64,000 nt of DNA. Origin: JAJYKN01 sp035516155. Its GTDB lineage: Bacteria > Nitrospirota > UBA9217. Below the pieces are notes generated by a model. The model worked only from the letters and a program-made list of their open reading frames with translations, did no database searches and had not been told where the DNA came from. The position numbers and the translations under genes are program-made. The stretch spans positions 62,001 through 126,000 of the forward strand of contig DATJAP010000035.1 of assembly GCA_035516155.1 (NCBI GenBank), in the 5' to 3' direction. Shown here piece after piece: positions 44,282-53,337 of the stretch. The stretch's first letter is position 1. The number at the start of each line of letters is the position of its first letter.

Positions 44282-45301
44282 TTATTTCGGCAACAAGCTG
44301 CCGTTACCGCCGCGTGGGGCGGCGGTGTTACTGAAAATTGCCCTTATCACATCGTCAATTTCCACTTCGTTAATCAGGATGTCGTCCACCGGAAGGTTCG
44401 ACGAAAGGACCGCCGAAGCGGTTTCTTTCACGCGGTCCCGGGAAATTCTCAAGACGGCCTTCTCCGTTTCAATGGCGGCTACTTCACCATACCGCTCAAT
44501 GTCCTGTATCTTGACATTCCCGGCACTGAAGTAAATAATCAGCAGCTTGTGCTGGGCGTATCGCCTGACCAACTCTTCGAGAGGTCCGTCGTAGATGATC
44601 TTCCCGAGGTCGATGATAATTACTCGTCTGCATAAACGGCTGATATCCTCCATGTAATGGGATGTGAGAATAATGGTTGTTTTCTTCTCGTCGTTGTATT
44701 TTTTTATAAAGTCGCGGATATTTTTCTGAGCCACTACATCCAGCCCGATCGTCGGCTCATCCAGGAACAAAACTTTCGGCCGGTGGATGAGCGCCGTTAC
44801 GAGTTCGCACTTCATCCTCTGCCCGAGCGAAAGCTTCCTCACCGGGACGTCCAAAATGCCCCCGATGTCGAGAAGCTCGCAGAACTCATCGAGGCTCCGC
44901 TTGAAATCGGAGTCGGAAATTTCGTAGATTTCCTTGTTCAGGACAAAGCTCTCGCGGGGCGGAAGGTCCCACCAGAGCTGATTCTTCTGGCCCATTACGA
45001 GGGCGAACTGCTTCTGATAAGTGGCCTGTCTCCTGAACGGAATATGGCCCAGCACGCGTACATCCCCGGCGGAGGGGAAGAGGATCCCGGACAGGATTTT
45101 CAAGGTCGTCGTTTTGCCTGCGCCGTTCGGCCCCAGAAAACCGACAAGCTCCCCCTCTTCAATTGAAAAGCTGACGTCCTTAACCGCTTCCGCGATCAGC
45201 TTTTCGCGCCTGAAGAGCCCCCGCAGCGACCCTTCGATGCCCGGGCGTTTACGGTAATATTCGTAGTTTCTCGAAAGGTTTCTGACTTCGATGATCGGCA
45301 T
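44282..45301 (-). CDS. ABC-2 exporter ATP-binding protein
   Basis: A 339-residue ABC ATPase. Walker A GPNGAGKTT, signature LSLGQRMK, Walker B VLFLDEPT followed by the D-loop, and the H-loop His in TSHYMEDI are all present. The pattern GPNGAGKTTTLKILSGILFP is typical of ABC-2/ATP-only exporters. The last 90 residues form an extra C-terminal domain. Start at 45301 is favoured by GGGGGAG; a slightly longer frame exists. It follows two membrane subunits by 34 bp on the same strand. Substrate unknown. Confidence 0.92.
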   Translation of the reverse strand: MPIIEVRNLSRNYEYYRKRPGIEGSLRGLFRREKLIAEAVKDVSFSIEEGELVGFLGPNGAGKTTTLKILSGILFPSAGDVRVLGHIPFRRQATYQKQFALVMGQKNQLWWDLPPRESFVLNKEIYEISDSDFKRSLDEFCELLDIGGILDVPVRKLSLGQRMKCELVTALIHRPKVLFLDEPTIGLDVVAQKNIRDFIKKYNDEKKTTIILTSHYMEDISRLCRRVIIIDLGKIIYDGPLEELVRRYAQHKLLIIYFSAGNVKIQDIERYGEVAAIETEKAVLRISRDRVKETASAVLSSNLPVDDILINEVEIDDVIRAIFSNTAAPRGGNGSLLPK

Positions 45302-45335
45302 AGACATCACTCCCCCGCGCATTTCGGCATACTGT

Positions 45336-46139
45336 CTAACTGGATGCACTGCTGTAAACTTTCAAACTGGCCTTCCACACGATCAGGCTGAATCCGAAAA
45401 ATGCAACGGCATACAACATCGTAAACATCATCCATCTCCAGTCCAGGGCATACAGCAGGATCTTGACCGGAAAGGCAACAGCAATAAGTATCGGGACTGC
45501 GAAGGTAAAGAACAAACGGACGGTTGGCGAATAAACTTCCGGCGGAAATCGCCCTATGGTCATAGCTTCACGGTACAGCCAGATGAAGTTTTCGCTCTCT
45601 ATTTTCCAGATCGCGACGCCCGCGGAAATAATATGAATCCCCAGTATGATGATCATGCCGGCCACAATGAGCACAGAGTAAAGAAAAACATGGACCGTGT
45701 CGGGCGGTTTTGGCAGTTTCCCCATGACAAAGACAATAAGGACAATGATCGGCGCAAGGAAGATGATGTCAAGAATGTCGGTCATTCGGCTGAGCGAATA
45801 GAAAAGCGGATTGACGGGTTTGCTCAGGACAAAGTCGAAATTCCCCCTCTGGATGTCCGCCCGAAATGCGTAGATCCCTCTAAAAAGGGCCTGGGCCGAA
45901 ACGTCGATGAGGTTGAAAGTCAGAAAAAATAGGATGACTTCGTACTGCGAGTAACCGGCAAGATTGTCGGTAAAGGAAAAAAGAGAGATGATTAAGAGAA
46001 GAAAAAAACCGAAGCGGATCAGTTTGCCGGCAAGATAGGCGGCGGAATCGATCCGGTTGGACCAAGAGGACCCGATTGCCAGACTGCTCAGTTGTTTCCA
46101 GATGCGAATATATTTTTTTATCAGGGCGATCATTTCCAT
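45336..46139 (-). CDS. ABC-2 family permease, first of pair
   Basis: A 267-residue inner-membrane protein with about six predicted helices (from around residues 40, 70, 120, 150, 190 and 235). It shows the ABC2_membrane_6-like layout, with a soluble loop containing FRADIQRGNFDFVLSKPVNP after the second helix. It is similar in layout to the next permease upstream, consistent with a heteromeric transporter. The ATP-binding partner follows after 34 bp. Substrate unknown; export of a lipid, sugar or drug-like molecule is the usual role. Confidence 0.85.
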   Translation of the reverse strand: MEMIALIKKYIRIWKQLSSLAIGSSWSNRIDSAAYLAGKLIRFGFFLLLIISLFSFTDNLAGYSQYEVILFFLTFNLIDVSAQALFRGIYAFRADIQRGNFDFVLSKPVNPLFYSLSRMTDILDIIFLAPIIVLIVFVMGKLPKPPDTVHVFLYSVLIVAGMIIILGIHIISAGVAIWKIESENFIWLYREAMTIGRFPPEVYSPTVRLFFTFAVPILIAVAFPVKILLYALDWRWMMFTMLYAVAFFGFSLIVWKASLKVYSSASS

Positions 46140-46155
46140 AGCGCCGCGGTCCTCC

Positions 46156-46950
46156 CTAAATTCCCTCACCTGTATACTTGTTCAACCCACGCCTCCAGAC
46201 CCAGAGGACCATGGGGAAGAACACAACGATCCAGACTGACTGAAGAGCGATCCCTTGCCAGGCGCCGCGCACACCTGTTCTCCCCAGGTATATCTGCATG
46301 GGCAGGTACATGATAGAGGCAAAAGGAAGGATACCGAAAATCGAGGCGAGCGCGGGAGAAAGGATATCGATAGGGAAATACGCTCCCGATGCAAACTCCA
46401 GGAACCAGTCGAATAAAAACCGCGGGCCCATCGCTTCACGGGACCAGAACGCCAGCAGGCTCATGGCGTAACTGAAAAGAAAATAAAGCACTGATGCCAG
46501 CGCAATAGACAGGGAAAACAACGCAAGGATTGCGGCATCACGTTGAAATATCAGATTCACTTTCAGGAACGACGAAAAGAGGATGACTTCCGCAAGCGCA
46601 GTCACGAGAGAGAGGCTCCGCTGCGCAAACTCGGCCGAAAAGGTCCTGGTAAAATGATTTATCGGCATGATGAGATACGCCGAGAAACTGCCGTCATTAA
46701 TATCAGAAGCGACCTGTTTCGACTGGGCGCCGAAAATAATGGCGCGTAGTATATTTATTCCGAACACGTACGTGATCAGTTCAATTTGCGAGTATCCGGC
46801 GAATTTTCCGCTTTTCTTCGTGACCGTATACCATACGTAATAAAGCAGGAGCATGACAATGATATTTCTCAAGCGTCCGAGAAAAAAATTGAACCGGTAT
46901 TCGAGCTCCTTTTGCCAGCTGATCTTAAAAATGACCCAGTATTTTCTCAT
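46156..46950 (-). CDS. ABC-2 family permease, second of pair
   Basis: A 264-residue inner-membrane protein with about six helices and the same layout as its neighbour (ASDINDGSFSAYLIMPINHF after the second helix, then FEFASGAYFPIDIL-like segment near residue 200). It is the first gene of the transporter operon. The start is uncertain: the frame is open to 47037, but MRKYWVIFKISW fits the family's short N terminus best. Its stop is 16 bp before the next permease's start. Confidence 0.83.
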   Translation of the reverse strand: MRKYWVIFKISWQKELEYRFNFFLGRLRNIIVMLLLYYVWYTVTKKSGKFAGYSQIELITYVFGINILRAIIFGAQSKQVASDINDGSFSAYLIMPINHFTRTFSAEFAQRSLSLVTALAEVILFSSFLKVNLIFQRDAAILALFSLSIALASVLYFLFSYAMSLLAFWSREAMGPRFLFDWFLEFASGAYFPIDILSPALASIFGILPFASIMYLPMQIYLGRTGVRGAWQGIALQSVWIVVFFPMVLWVWRRGLNKYTGEGI

Positions 46951-47120
46951 TCCTGACGCAATCATCATCTTTCTATTCGGCCCCCGACGTCTTGCCGATT
47001 TTAACATGAAACCGTGGCGAGCCGTTACAATTTTCATCGGGTGCAGCTCCGCCTGGAAGGAATGGACAGGCTTCGATCTCTCTCAGGAAATGCACCCCTG
47101 CTCCCTGATCGGCACTCGAT

Positions 47121-48419
47121 CTAGCCTCGATTAAATTCCTTTACGTCGATTTTGATCCTGTTCAATTCGGCCTGGTCATATCCTGAATAGAGATAGGAAA
47201 AAACAGTATTGTTCGTAAGAAGAGGATCGAGGTCTCGGGGAATAATGTCATTCTTTACGAGATCGTCCCAGCACCCTGTGCCCCTGATCGGCGAGAATTC
47301 GGCAAGCTGAATGCGGACGTCCAGCTTTTTTAAGAACGCGATCCCCGCCTCTACTTCCCTAATCCCCTGGCCAGGCAAACCGTACAGGAGGTAGGCGCCC
47401 ATATGCGCCTTGGTAAACCCCGCCCTTTGCAGGGATCTGACCGACCTCTCGAAATCATCGTTCGTTACTTTGCCGCCGGTGGCTTGCTGTCTGCCGCTCT
47501 CAATGGTCTCAAGACCCAGTCGGATCGTCGTAAATCCCGCTCTTTTCATCAATCGTGCCAGCTCATCATCAATAAAGCGTGCATGCAGGCCGTTCGGCGC
47601 ATGGAGTCGCACATCGAATCTCCTGTTTATTAGCGATGCCAGCAATGGCTTGATGTGGTGATCTGCGTCATAGAGAAGCGCGTCATCGTAGAAAACAAAG
47701 TCCCTGATGCCACGCGCTCGAAGTTCCTGAATTGCCCCAGCAACATCATCGAGCGGCCTTTGCTCGTATCGCGGGGCCAGCAGTCTCGAAGCGCAGTAGG
47801 AACAGTAAAAGGGGCAACCTGTTGAGGTGAGCAGCGGTGCGAAAGAATGTTGCGCGTGGAGGTTCAAGTTGTAGTGCGGAGCCTGTTTGCGCACGGCGCT
47901 GAGCGTTATCCCGAAGGCCTGCACTAGAGACAAGAGTCGGTCGTTGAGAGGACCTACATAGAGGGAGTCCGCTCCCGAATGTCGGGATGCATGGTCAGTA
48001 TAGAGCGTGGGGTAAATACCTCCGAGGATGATCGGAACATCTCCCGCAGCCTGCCTGACGAGCCTGATCGTCTCCTGCACGCCGGTATACCAGTAGCTCA
48101 TGATTGAGGTCATGAGTACGATATCAAAAGGCATTACCAGTTTGAGCCTGGTTGCGAACTCCTCAGCGCTCACGCCGTATTGCTTAAAATAACGTGGTAC
48201 GTTATTCAGGATCCCGGGTTTTTGAATGATCTCGTATCGGTACTTGCCGACGCCGTATTGATCGGGATGGAAGGAATCAACGCAGTCGATAAAGAGCACC
48301 TCCGCATCAAAAGCACTTATATACTCAGCAGCCTTGAGCAGGCCGAGCGGCCGCGCCCACAGGTTGAACGCGGCGAAATCGTGAATCCAGGGATTTATGA
48401 ATAGGATGCGGGGCTTCAT
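47121..48419 (-). CDS. B12-binding-type radical SAM protein
   Basis: A 432-residue enzyme with an N-terminal B12-binding-like domain (ILFINPWIHDFAAFNLWARP, then ILGGIYPTLY at about 140) and a radical SAM core from about residue 200, with the cluster motif GCPFYCSYCASR (CxxxCxxC). The core ends by about 380. The open frame extends 264 codons further upstream into unrelated sequence; the start at MKPRILFIN is right for this family. Such proteins use cobalamin and SAM to methylate or rearrange unactivated carbon; the substrate is unknown. It has no strong ribosome-binding site. Confidence 0.88.
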   Translation of the reverse strand: MKPRILFINPWIHDFAAFNLWARPLGLLKAAEYISAFDAEVLFIDCVDSFHPDQYGVGKYRYEIIQKPGILNNVPRYFKQYGVSAEEFATRLKLVMPFDIVLMTSIMSYWYTGVQETIRLVRQAAGDVPIILGGIYPTLYTDHASRHSGADSLYVGPLNDRLLSLVQAFGITLSAVRKQAPHYNLNLHAQHSFAPLLTSTGCPFYCSYCASRLLAPRYEQRPLDDVAGAIQELRARGIRDFVFYDDALLYDADHHIKPLLASLINRRFDVRLHAPNGLHARFIDDELARLMKRAGFTTIRLGLETIESGRQQATGGKVTNDDFERSVRSLQRAGFTKAHMGAYLLYGLPGQGIREVEAGIAFLKKLDVRIQLAEFSPIRGTGCWDDLVKNDIIPRDLDPLLTNNTVFSYLYSGYDQAELNRIKIDVKEFNRG

Positions 48420-48545
48420 GTTGATCGGGATATTTGATGAAACAATACTCGAATCTTCAGAATTTTGCAATTGGGTTTTACGCAGGTCCCTGCCGCATAA
48501 GGGTATAATCAAAGCAGGAAAGAATGCGGAAGGAAAGGAGCAATC

Positions 48546-48998
48546 ATGAAAACAGGATTCCGGTTTCACATTGTTGCTTTGGCACTCGCTCTCCTCTTCC
48601 ATCCAGGACCGGCAGGAGCATCCCCAAGGATGGAGAACAAGGAGATTGTCCTTGCATTCTATGAAGATGCGATCAACAGGAAGGATTTCGGGAAAGCCTC
48701 GAAGTACCTCGGGTCTCGGTATATTCAGCACAATCAAGATGCAGCCGACGGCGCAGAAGGGCTGAGGAACTTCATCTCCTTTTTGAAAGATAAATACCCA
48801 AAATCGCACAGCGAGATCAAACGGGTTTTTATAGATGGCAATTTCGTGATCCTGCACGTACACGCCGTAAGGGTACCTGGAACACCGGGCTTCGCAATCG
48901 TCGACATCTTCAGACTCAAGAACGGTAAGATCGTTGAGCATTGGGACGTGCACGAAGCAATAATCGATAAACCGGCCAATCAGAACGGGATGTTTTAA
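48546..48998 (+). CDS. Exported SnoaL-like polyketide-cyclase-fold protein
   Basis: A 150-residue protein with a signal peptide (MKTGFRFHIVALALALLF, cut near AGASP) and a SnoaL-like domain of the nuclear transport factor 2 fold. Motifs are FYEDAINRKDFGKASKYLG, YIQHNQDAADGAEGL and IFRLKNGKIVEHWDVHE. It may catalyse or bind a small hydrophobic molecule in the periplasm; no substrate is known. AAAGGAGC precedes the start. It is divergent from the radical SAM gene by 126 bp. Confidence 0.88.
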   Translation: MKTGFRFHIVALALALLFHPGPAGASPRMENKEIVLAFYEDAINRKDFGKASKYLGSRYIQHNQDAADGAEGLRNFISFLKDKYPKSHSEIKRVFIDGNFVILHVHAVRVPGTPGFAIVDIFRLKNGKIVEHWDVHEAIIDKPANQNGMF

Positions 48999-49468
48999 GC
49001 TTCCTTTATTCAACGTCTCTTTAGAAGTGCACAGAGTATTGAGCGGGTCGAACGGCCACGTGGGGAGTTGCGGTTCCCGCTGTTTCCCCAATCTTTGCCC
49101 CCGCTGACGGCCTTGAGGTTCGCCGCGATAATCACGGAGATATCGCAGGCATCTGCGTCGCAAGCAAGGCGTTGTAGCTGTGGAGCAGAGGGATACGCTG
49201 GACGAGACCATTTTTGCAAAAATTGCGTGATTTTCGATATTTACCCTTGGTCAAATTGAGTTGATAGTTCAAAATAGCCTATTCATTTCGAATGGATTTC
49301 TCCTATTTTTCAACACGCATGATTTAAAGCATTAATTTTACAACTAGTTATTTTTGGCATTTCTCTTGCGATATAATAAGTATATTATGACAAAAATATC
49401 CTCCATCGTAAGCATGCAATCATTCTTAACAGTAGTCATGCTGGTTTTAACGGCAAGGGGGAGGGGCT
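48999..49468. other. Gene-free intergenic stretch
   Basis: 470 bp between the SnoaL-like gene and the small membrane protein at 49469. Open frames present are short and overlapping on both strands without signals. The region from about 49230 onward is AT-rich (unlike surroundings) and should hold the promoter of the following gene. I found no RNA gene. Confidence 0.4.
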
Positions 49469-49795
49469 ATGACAACATTCTTGCGTATGCTTGTTATAAC
49501 AGCATTTGGAATTGCATTACTGATAGTTGGCTTTGCCGCCGGGTTCCCCGTCGGGCAGAGCAGCGGATTTGCTACCGGAAGCGAATGGGCGATTATACAG
49601 GCGGACATCCTGGCGAGGGAAGCCGGCGTATTCATGCCCGTCTCATTCAATGACGGTCAGTTTCGCGTCATCCTCAAACAACCGGGACATATCTACCGGA
49701 AAGCATGGCGGCTTGCTGATAAATATGAAGAGCTGATGCAAAATGAGGAAAACAGCGAGAAAGAACCGATTGAAGTCGCCAAACTTACGAAGTAA
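49469..49795 (+). CDS. Small single-pass membrane protein of unknown function
   Basis: A 108-residue protein with one N-terminal membrane segment (about residues 6-30, rich in glycine: IALLIVGFAAGFPVGQ). A conserved-looking juxtamembrane part follows, FATGSEWAIIQADILAREAG, then VFMPVSFNDGQFRVILKQPG. The C-terminal 25 residues are charged. GGGGGAGGGG precedes the start. No known family was recognised; I have a general impression of such proteins in anaerobic delta-group genomes but cannot confirm it. The soluble part may be in the periplasm or cytoplasm. Confidence 0.72.
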   Translation: MTTFLRMLVITAFGIALLIVGFAAGFPVGQSSGFATGSEWAIIQADILAREAGVFMPVSFNDGQFRVILKQPGHIYRKAWRLADKYEELMQNEENSEKEPIEVAKLTK

Positions 49796-50108
49796 GAAGA
49801 TCGGCTATGGAATTCCTGTTGAGGACGTTTCTGGACAGAGCGCCATGAGAGCAGATCAATGCTAGCTCCGTGTTCCGCGCTGCTCGTGAAGTTCCTTCCC
49901 TGTCTCTCTACCTTATCACCCATCATTTTTATCCTTTTTAATCAATAAGTTATAAACTATCCGGTGATTTTGTTCGCATTCAAAACTTTTTTTTAATGTT
50001 TTTACTATTTTTACTTGACATTCGCCCTTAAAATCAGTAAAATTATGCTAAAACAATAATTAATAGTTTTCCGGCTGATGCCAGCCTGAAGAACGGGAGG
50101 GAGGCGCG
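49796..50108. other. Gene-free AT-rich intergenic stretch
   Basis: 313 bp with no gene, AT-rich particularly at about 49925-50065. It should hold the promoter of the small gene at 50109; a candidate ACTTGACATTCG lies near 50013-50024 (TTGACA at 50015-50020), with TAAAAT about 10-16 bases downstream, but spacing is not ideal. No other structure was recognised. Confidence 0.35.
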
Positions 50109-50339
50109 ATGAATAGTCTGGCGGAAATAATTGAAAAAAATGACAGGGTCAATAACAAGGTCAAAATTCAGTTGGGAACCTTGCTTCTCGCTCACATGCT
50201 GATCATGCCCCAAGATCTCGAATTTGCTCTCGAGCATCAAAAGTTTAGCAACCAACTCCTCGGGGAGATTCTGGTCCGCATCGGTGCGTTGGAACCGGAC
50301 GATCTTGACAGGATCCTGCGGCTGCAGTGCAGTATCTGA
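50109..50339 (+). CDS. Stand-alone MshEN-type cyclic di-GMP-binding-like domain
   Basis: A 76-residue soluble protein. Residues 21-44 (QLGTLLLAHMLIMPQDLEFA then LEHQ) and 50-73 (LLGEILVRIGALEPDDLDRI then LRLQ) each fit the 24-residue MshEN motif xLGxxLxxxGxxxxxxLxxxLxxQ, separated by exactly five residues (45-49), as in the c-di-GMP-binding N domain of MshE/GspE-type ATPases. The first-position arginine is replaced by Gln and Leu, and the first motif has Met in place of Gly, so binding may be altered. No ATPase follows. GGGAGGGAGG precedes the ATG. It could be an adaptor or c-di-GMP sink. Confidence 0.8.
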   Translation: MNSLAEIIEKNDRVNNKVKIQLGTLLLAHMLIMPQDLEFALEHQKFSNQLLGEILVRIGALEPDDLDRILRLQCSI

Positions 50340-50624
50340 GCATCCTGCAGAAAAAAACCGGGAGGTCCGTCAGATTTGGTCAGTCTTGACCGACCTTGAT
50401 TAAGCGACGTTTTGTAACGCGCTGAACGCGTTGTCGCTGCTGATGTGGTCAAATGTCATGGAGATCCCCGGGAGGCGCCTAATCTCTTCCCTGTGAACCA
50501 CTCCCAAATACTGCGCTTCGTCCAACAATAGCGAGGTTTGCTAACATCCACGAAAACACAAAACAGAATCCGTTCCGCCCCCTCTCCTTTTTATCGCTTT
50601 CCCTTCATCCTCCAAAAAAGCCTC

Positions 50625-53153
50625 TTATGCCCCTTGCGGTTTAGTTTTTCGCGTGGGAACCGCATTCCATGGATCTTCAGGCCAGGGATGCTTCGGGTAG
50701 CGTCCTTTCAGGACTTTTTTTATTTCTTGGTAGGAGATATTCCAGAAACCCTTGAGATCCTGCGTGATCTGTACAGGCCTGCGCGCGGGGGATAATAAAT
50801 GCAGGAGGACTTTTACCCTGCCGCCCGCTACGGCGGGGGTGTCGGCAAGTCCGAACATCTCCTGAATCTTTACGGCAAGAACGGGCTGCTGCCCCGACGA
50901 GTAGTCCAGCGCTATCCTGCTGCCGCTCGGAACGCTAATCGTCAAGGGCGCACGCTCGTCCAAGAGACGTGCCTGTTCCCACGAAAGCCGGGACCTAAGC
51001 GCAGGCAGAATGTCCAAAACCGCTATGTCATGAGCGCTGCGCGTTTTCCCAAGCCAGGGCAGCAACCATTCCTCAAGCCCGGAAAAAAGCTTTCCCTCGG
51101 TCAGGTCGGGCCATTCCTCTTCAGGATATGCACTGCGTATCAGTCTTACGCGGGCCAGAAATTGCCTGGCTTCCCCGCTGAAAGGAAGCAGTTCGCAATT
51201 CTCCCGGATCGCATCGCACACAATGGGTGCGGCTTCCTCGTCGGTCGGGGTGAACGGTTTTCTTGACAGGATCAGGGTTTCCAGCCGCTCTTCTCGTGCG
51301 GCTGCTATCCTGTTCTCCTTCCTGTCCCATTCCACTCTTCTGGCAGTTTCAATGCGCCCCGCGCATTCGGTTCTGATGAGCTCTTCCGTAACCGGTGCAG
51401 CGATATGAACAAAACCTTCTGTTTTTTCTCCGGCGTCGACAGCCACGGCGATGATATAGGGGCTGCTGCCCAACTGGCTCTCCCGTGAGAGGCGCACACC
51501 CCGCCCCCGGCTGTGGACAAAACGGCCGCCCCCTTCCTCGCGCCGTTTGCAGATACGGTCCGGGAAGGCGCAGAGCAGAAGCCGCGATACCATGTCCTGA
51601 TCCAGCCGGTCTGGAACAGCCCCATCCGACAGGTTTTCCCTCATACGCAGGAGCTGTTTTGATGTCCTTTCTATGGATCGAAGCGCTGTGGGATCAACAC
51701 CTTCCCGCGGTTCCTCTCCCGCTCTCCATTTCCATAATGCTTCGACCCTTTCCGAAACATCCTGTTCGTCGTATTTGCCGTACGATGTCCGCTGCCGGAA
51801 TAAGTCCCGCTCCGTAAGAATGGCGGCTAGGTCCGCTCCGAGACGAACGCAACCCAGTTCCTGAGCCCTCGTCATGAGACGGGAAAGCCTGGGATGAAGG
51901 GGAAGCCGCACCATCGCACGGCCGACGGGCGTTATCGAACCCGAAGAATCGACTGCTCCAAGGTCTTCCAGAAGCTGCAACCCGCTATCCCAGGAAGCCG
52001 CCGGCGGCACATCGATCCAGGACAGCATCCGCGTGTCTTTCACGCCCCAAGCTGCGAGTTCCAGCGCAAGCGGAGCGAGATCGGACACCAGTATTTCCGG
52101 TTTAGCAAACGCCGACATGCTGCGCAACTCCTGAGGAGCATACAGACGATAGCACACCCCCGGTCCAAGCCTTCCCGCCCTTCCTTTTCGCTGTTCCGCC
52201 GATGCCTGCGAAAGGGCCACGGTGACGAGGCGGTTCATTCCGGTGGCGGGATCATACCGGAGCATGCGCGTGAGTCCGCTGTCGACCACGGCCCGTACGC
52301 CCTGAATGGTCAGACTTGTTTCGGCGATATTCGTGGCAAGGACAATTTTTCGGTGATCCCGGGAAGGCATGATTGCTCGCTCCTGCTCCTCGAACGCAAG
52401 ATCTCCGTATAGCGCGTGGACTGAAACACGGTTCTCAAGAATATCGGGAGCCTCGTCGAGCTCCTTCATGCACGCCCGTATCTCGGCCGATCCCGGAAGA
52501 AACACGAGGATGTCTCCCTCAGTCTCTTTCAATGCGGTCCTGATCGCCCACGCAATCCGCTCCGGCAGGGGTCCAGCCTTTTCTGTGAGATAGCGCTCGG
52601 CAACGGGGTACGCCTTTCCAGAGGAAGTGATGACGGGGGCGGCACCGAGCATCGCCGCGAGGGGGCCGTAGTCCAGCGTGGCCGACATGACGAGGATTTT
52701 CAGGTCAGGCCGCAATTCCCTGCGGATATCGAGACAGAGCGCCAGCGCCAGGTCGGCATGAATACTGCGTTCGTGGAATTCATCGAAGATGACCATTGCC
52801 GTATTGTTGAGCCCGGGGTCGGACTGGATCCGGCGCGTCAGAATGCCTTCGGTTACGACCTCGACCCGGGTCTTTTCGGATATTTTCGCGTCAAAGCGGA
52901 TTGCATAGCCGATCGTTTCCCCTGTCTGTTCATTGAGCGTTACCGCCATCCATCGTGCCGCAGACACCGCTGCGATCCTGCGCGGCTCGAGCATGACGAT
53001 GCGGCCCCGATTGCGAGGGATCACCTCGAGCAGTGCGAGTGGTACGCGGGTGGTCTTCCCCGCTCCGGGCGGCGCATGCAGAATGACCGAGGGTCTGTGC
53101 AGGACCGCCTCTTTCAGTTCGGGGAGAATGTTGTCTATGGGGTAGGAGGTCAT
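50625..53153 (-). CDS. hrpB: ATP-dependent helicase HrpB
   Basis: An 842-residue DEAH-type RNA helicase. Walker A is APPGAGKTTRVP, the DEAH-equivalent box is FDEFHERS, SAT is MSATLDY, and motif VI is AEQRKGRAGRLGPG. Length and the C-terminal HrpB domain (about residues 450-842) match the family. Its cellular role is poorly known in bacteria. The gene is on its own, with a 285-bp gene-free segment before it that carries an imperfect inverted repeat, GGTCCGTCA / TGACCGACC, near 50366-50397. No RBS stronger than weak lies before the start. Confidence 0.95.
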   Translation of the reverse strand: MTSYPIDNILPELKEAVLHRPSVILHAPPGAGKTTRVPLALLEVIPRNRGRIVMLEPRRIAAVSAARWMAVTLNEQTGETIGYAIRFDAKISEKTRVEVVTEGILTRRIQSDPGLNNTAMVIFDEFHERSIHADLALALCLDIRRELRPDLKILVMSATLDYGPLAAMLGAAPVITSSGKAYPVAERYLTEKAGPLPERIAWAIRTALKETEGDILVFLPGSAEIRACMKELDEAPDILENRVSVHALYGDLAFEEQERAIMPSRDHRKIVLATNIAETSLTIQGVRAVVDSGLTRMLRYDPATGMNRLVTVALSQASAEQRKGRAGRLGPGVCYRLYAPQELRSMSAFAKPEILVSDLAPLALELAAWGVKDTRMLSWIDVPPAASWDSGLQLLEDLGAVDSSGSITPVGRAMVRLPLHPRLSRLMTRAQELGCVRLGADLAAILTERDLFRQRTSYGKYDEQDVSERVEALWKWRAGEEPREGVDPTALRSIERTSKQLLRMRENLSDGAVPDRLDQDMVSRLLLCAFPDRICKRREEGGGRFVHSRGRGVRLSRESQLGSSPYIIAVAVDAGEKTEGFVHIAAPVTEELIRTECAGRIETARRVEWDRKENRIAAAREERLETLILSRKPFTPTDEEAAPIVCDAIRENCELLPFSGEARQFLARVRLIRSAYPEEEWPDLTEGKLFSGLEEWLLPWLGKTRSAHDIAVLDILPALRSRLSWEQARLLDERAPLTISVPSGSRIALDYSSGQQPVLAVKIQEMFGLADTPAVAGGRVKVLLHLLSPARRPVQITQDLKGFWNISYQEIKKVLKGRYPKHPWPEDPWNAVPTRKTKPQGA

Positions 53154-53337
53154 AGCGGTACGGCGATCATGTTGTATACCTCAACCTTAAAAAACAGCGG
53201 TTGGCCGCGGATTTTTGCAGAGAGATACAGATCATTCTGTTTTCGCACTACGCACGATCGAGGGGAAGCTTTTTTTATTTTAGCATGCGGTTCAATTTTC
53301 TCTTTTTTCGCAAATATCCGGACAGGAAACAAGAGCC

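Noticed and set aside
48420..49211. 264-codon N-terminal extension of the first radical SAM protein
   Set aside because: It has no motif, runs antisense through the SnoaL-like gene, and the family N terminus begins at MKPRILFIN.
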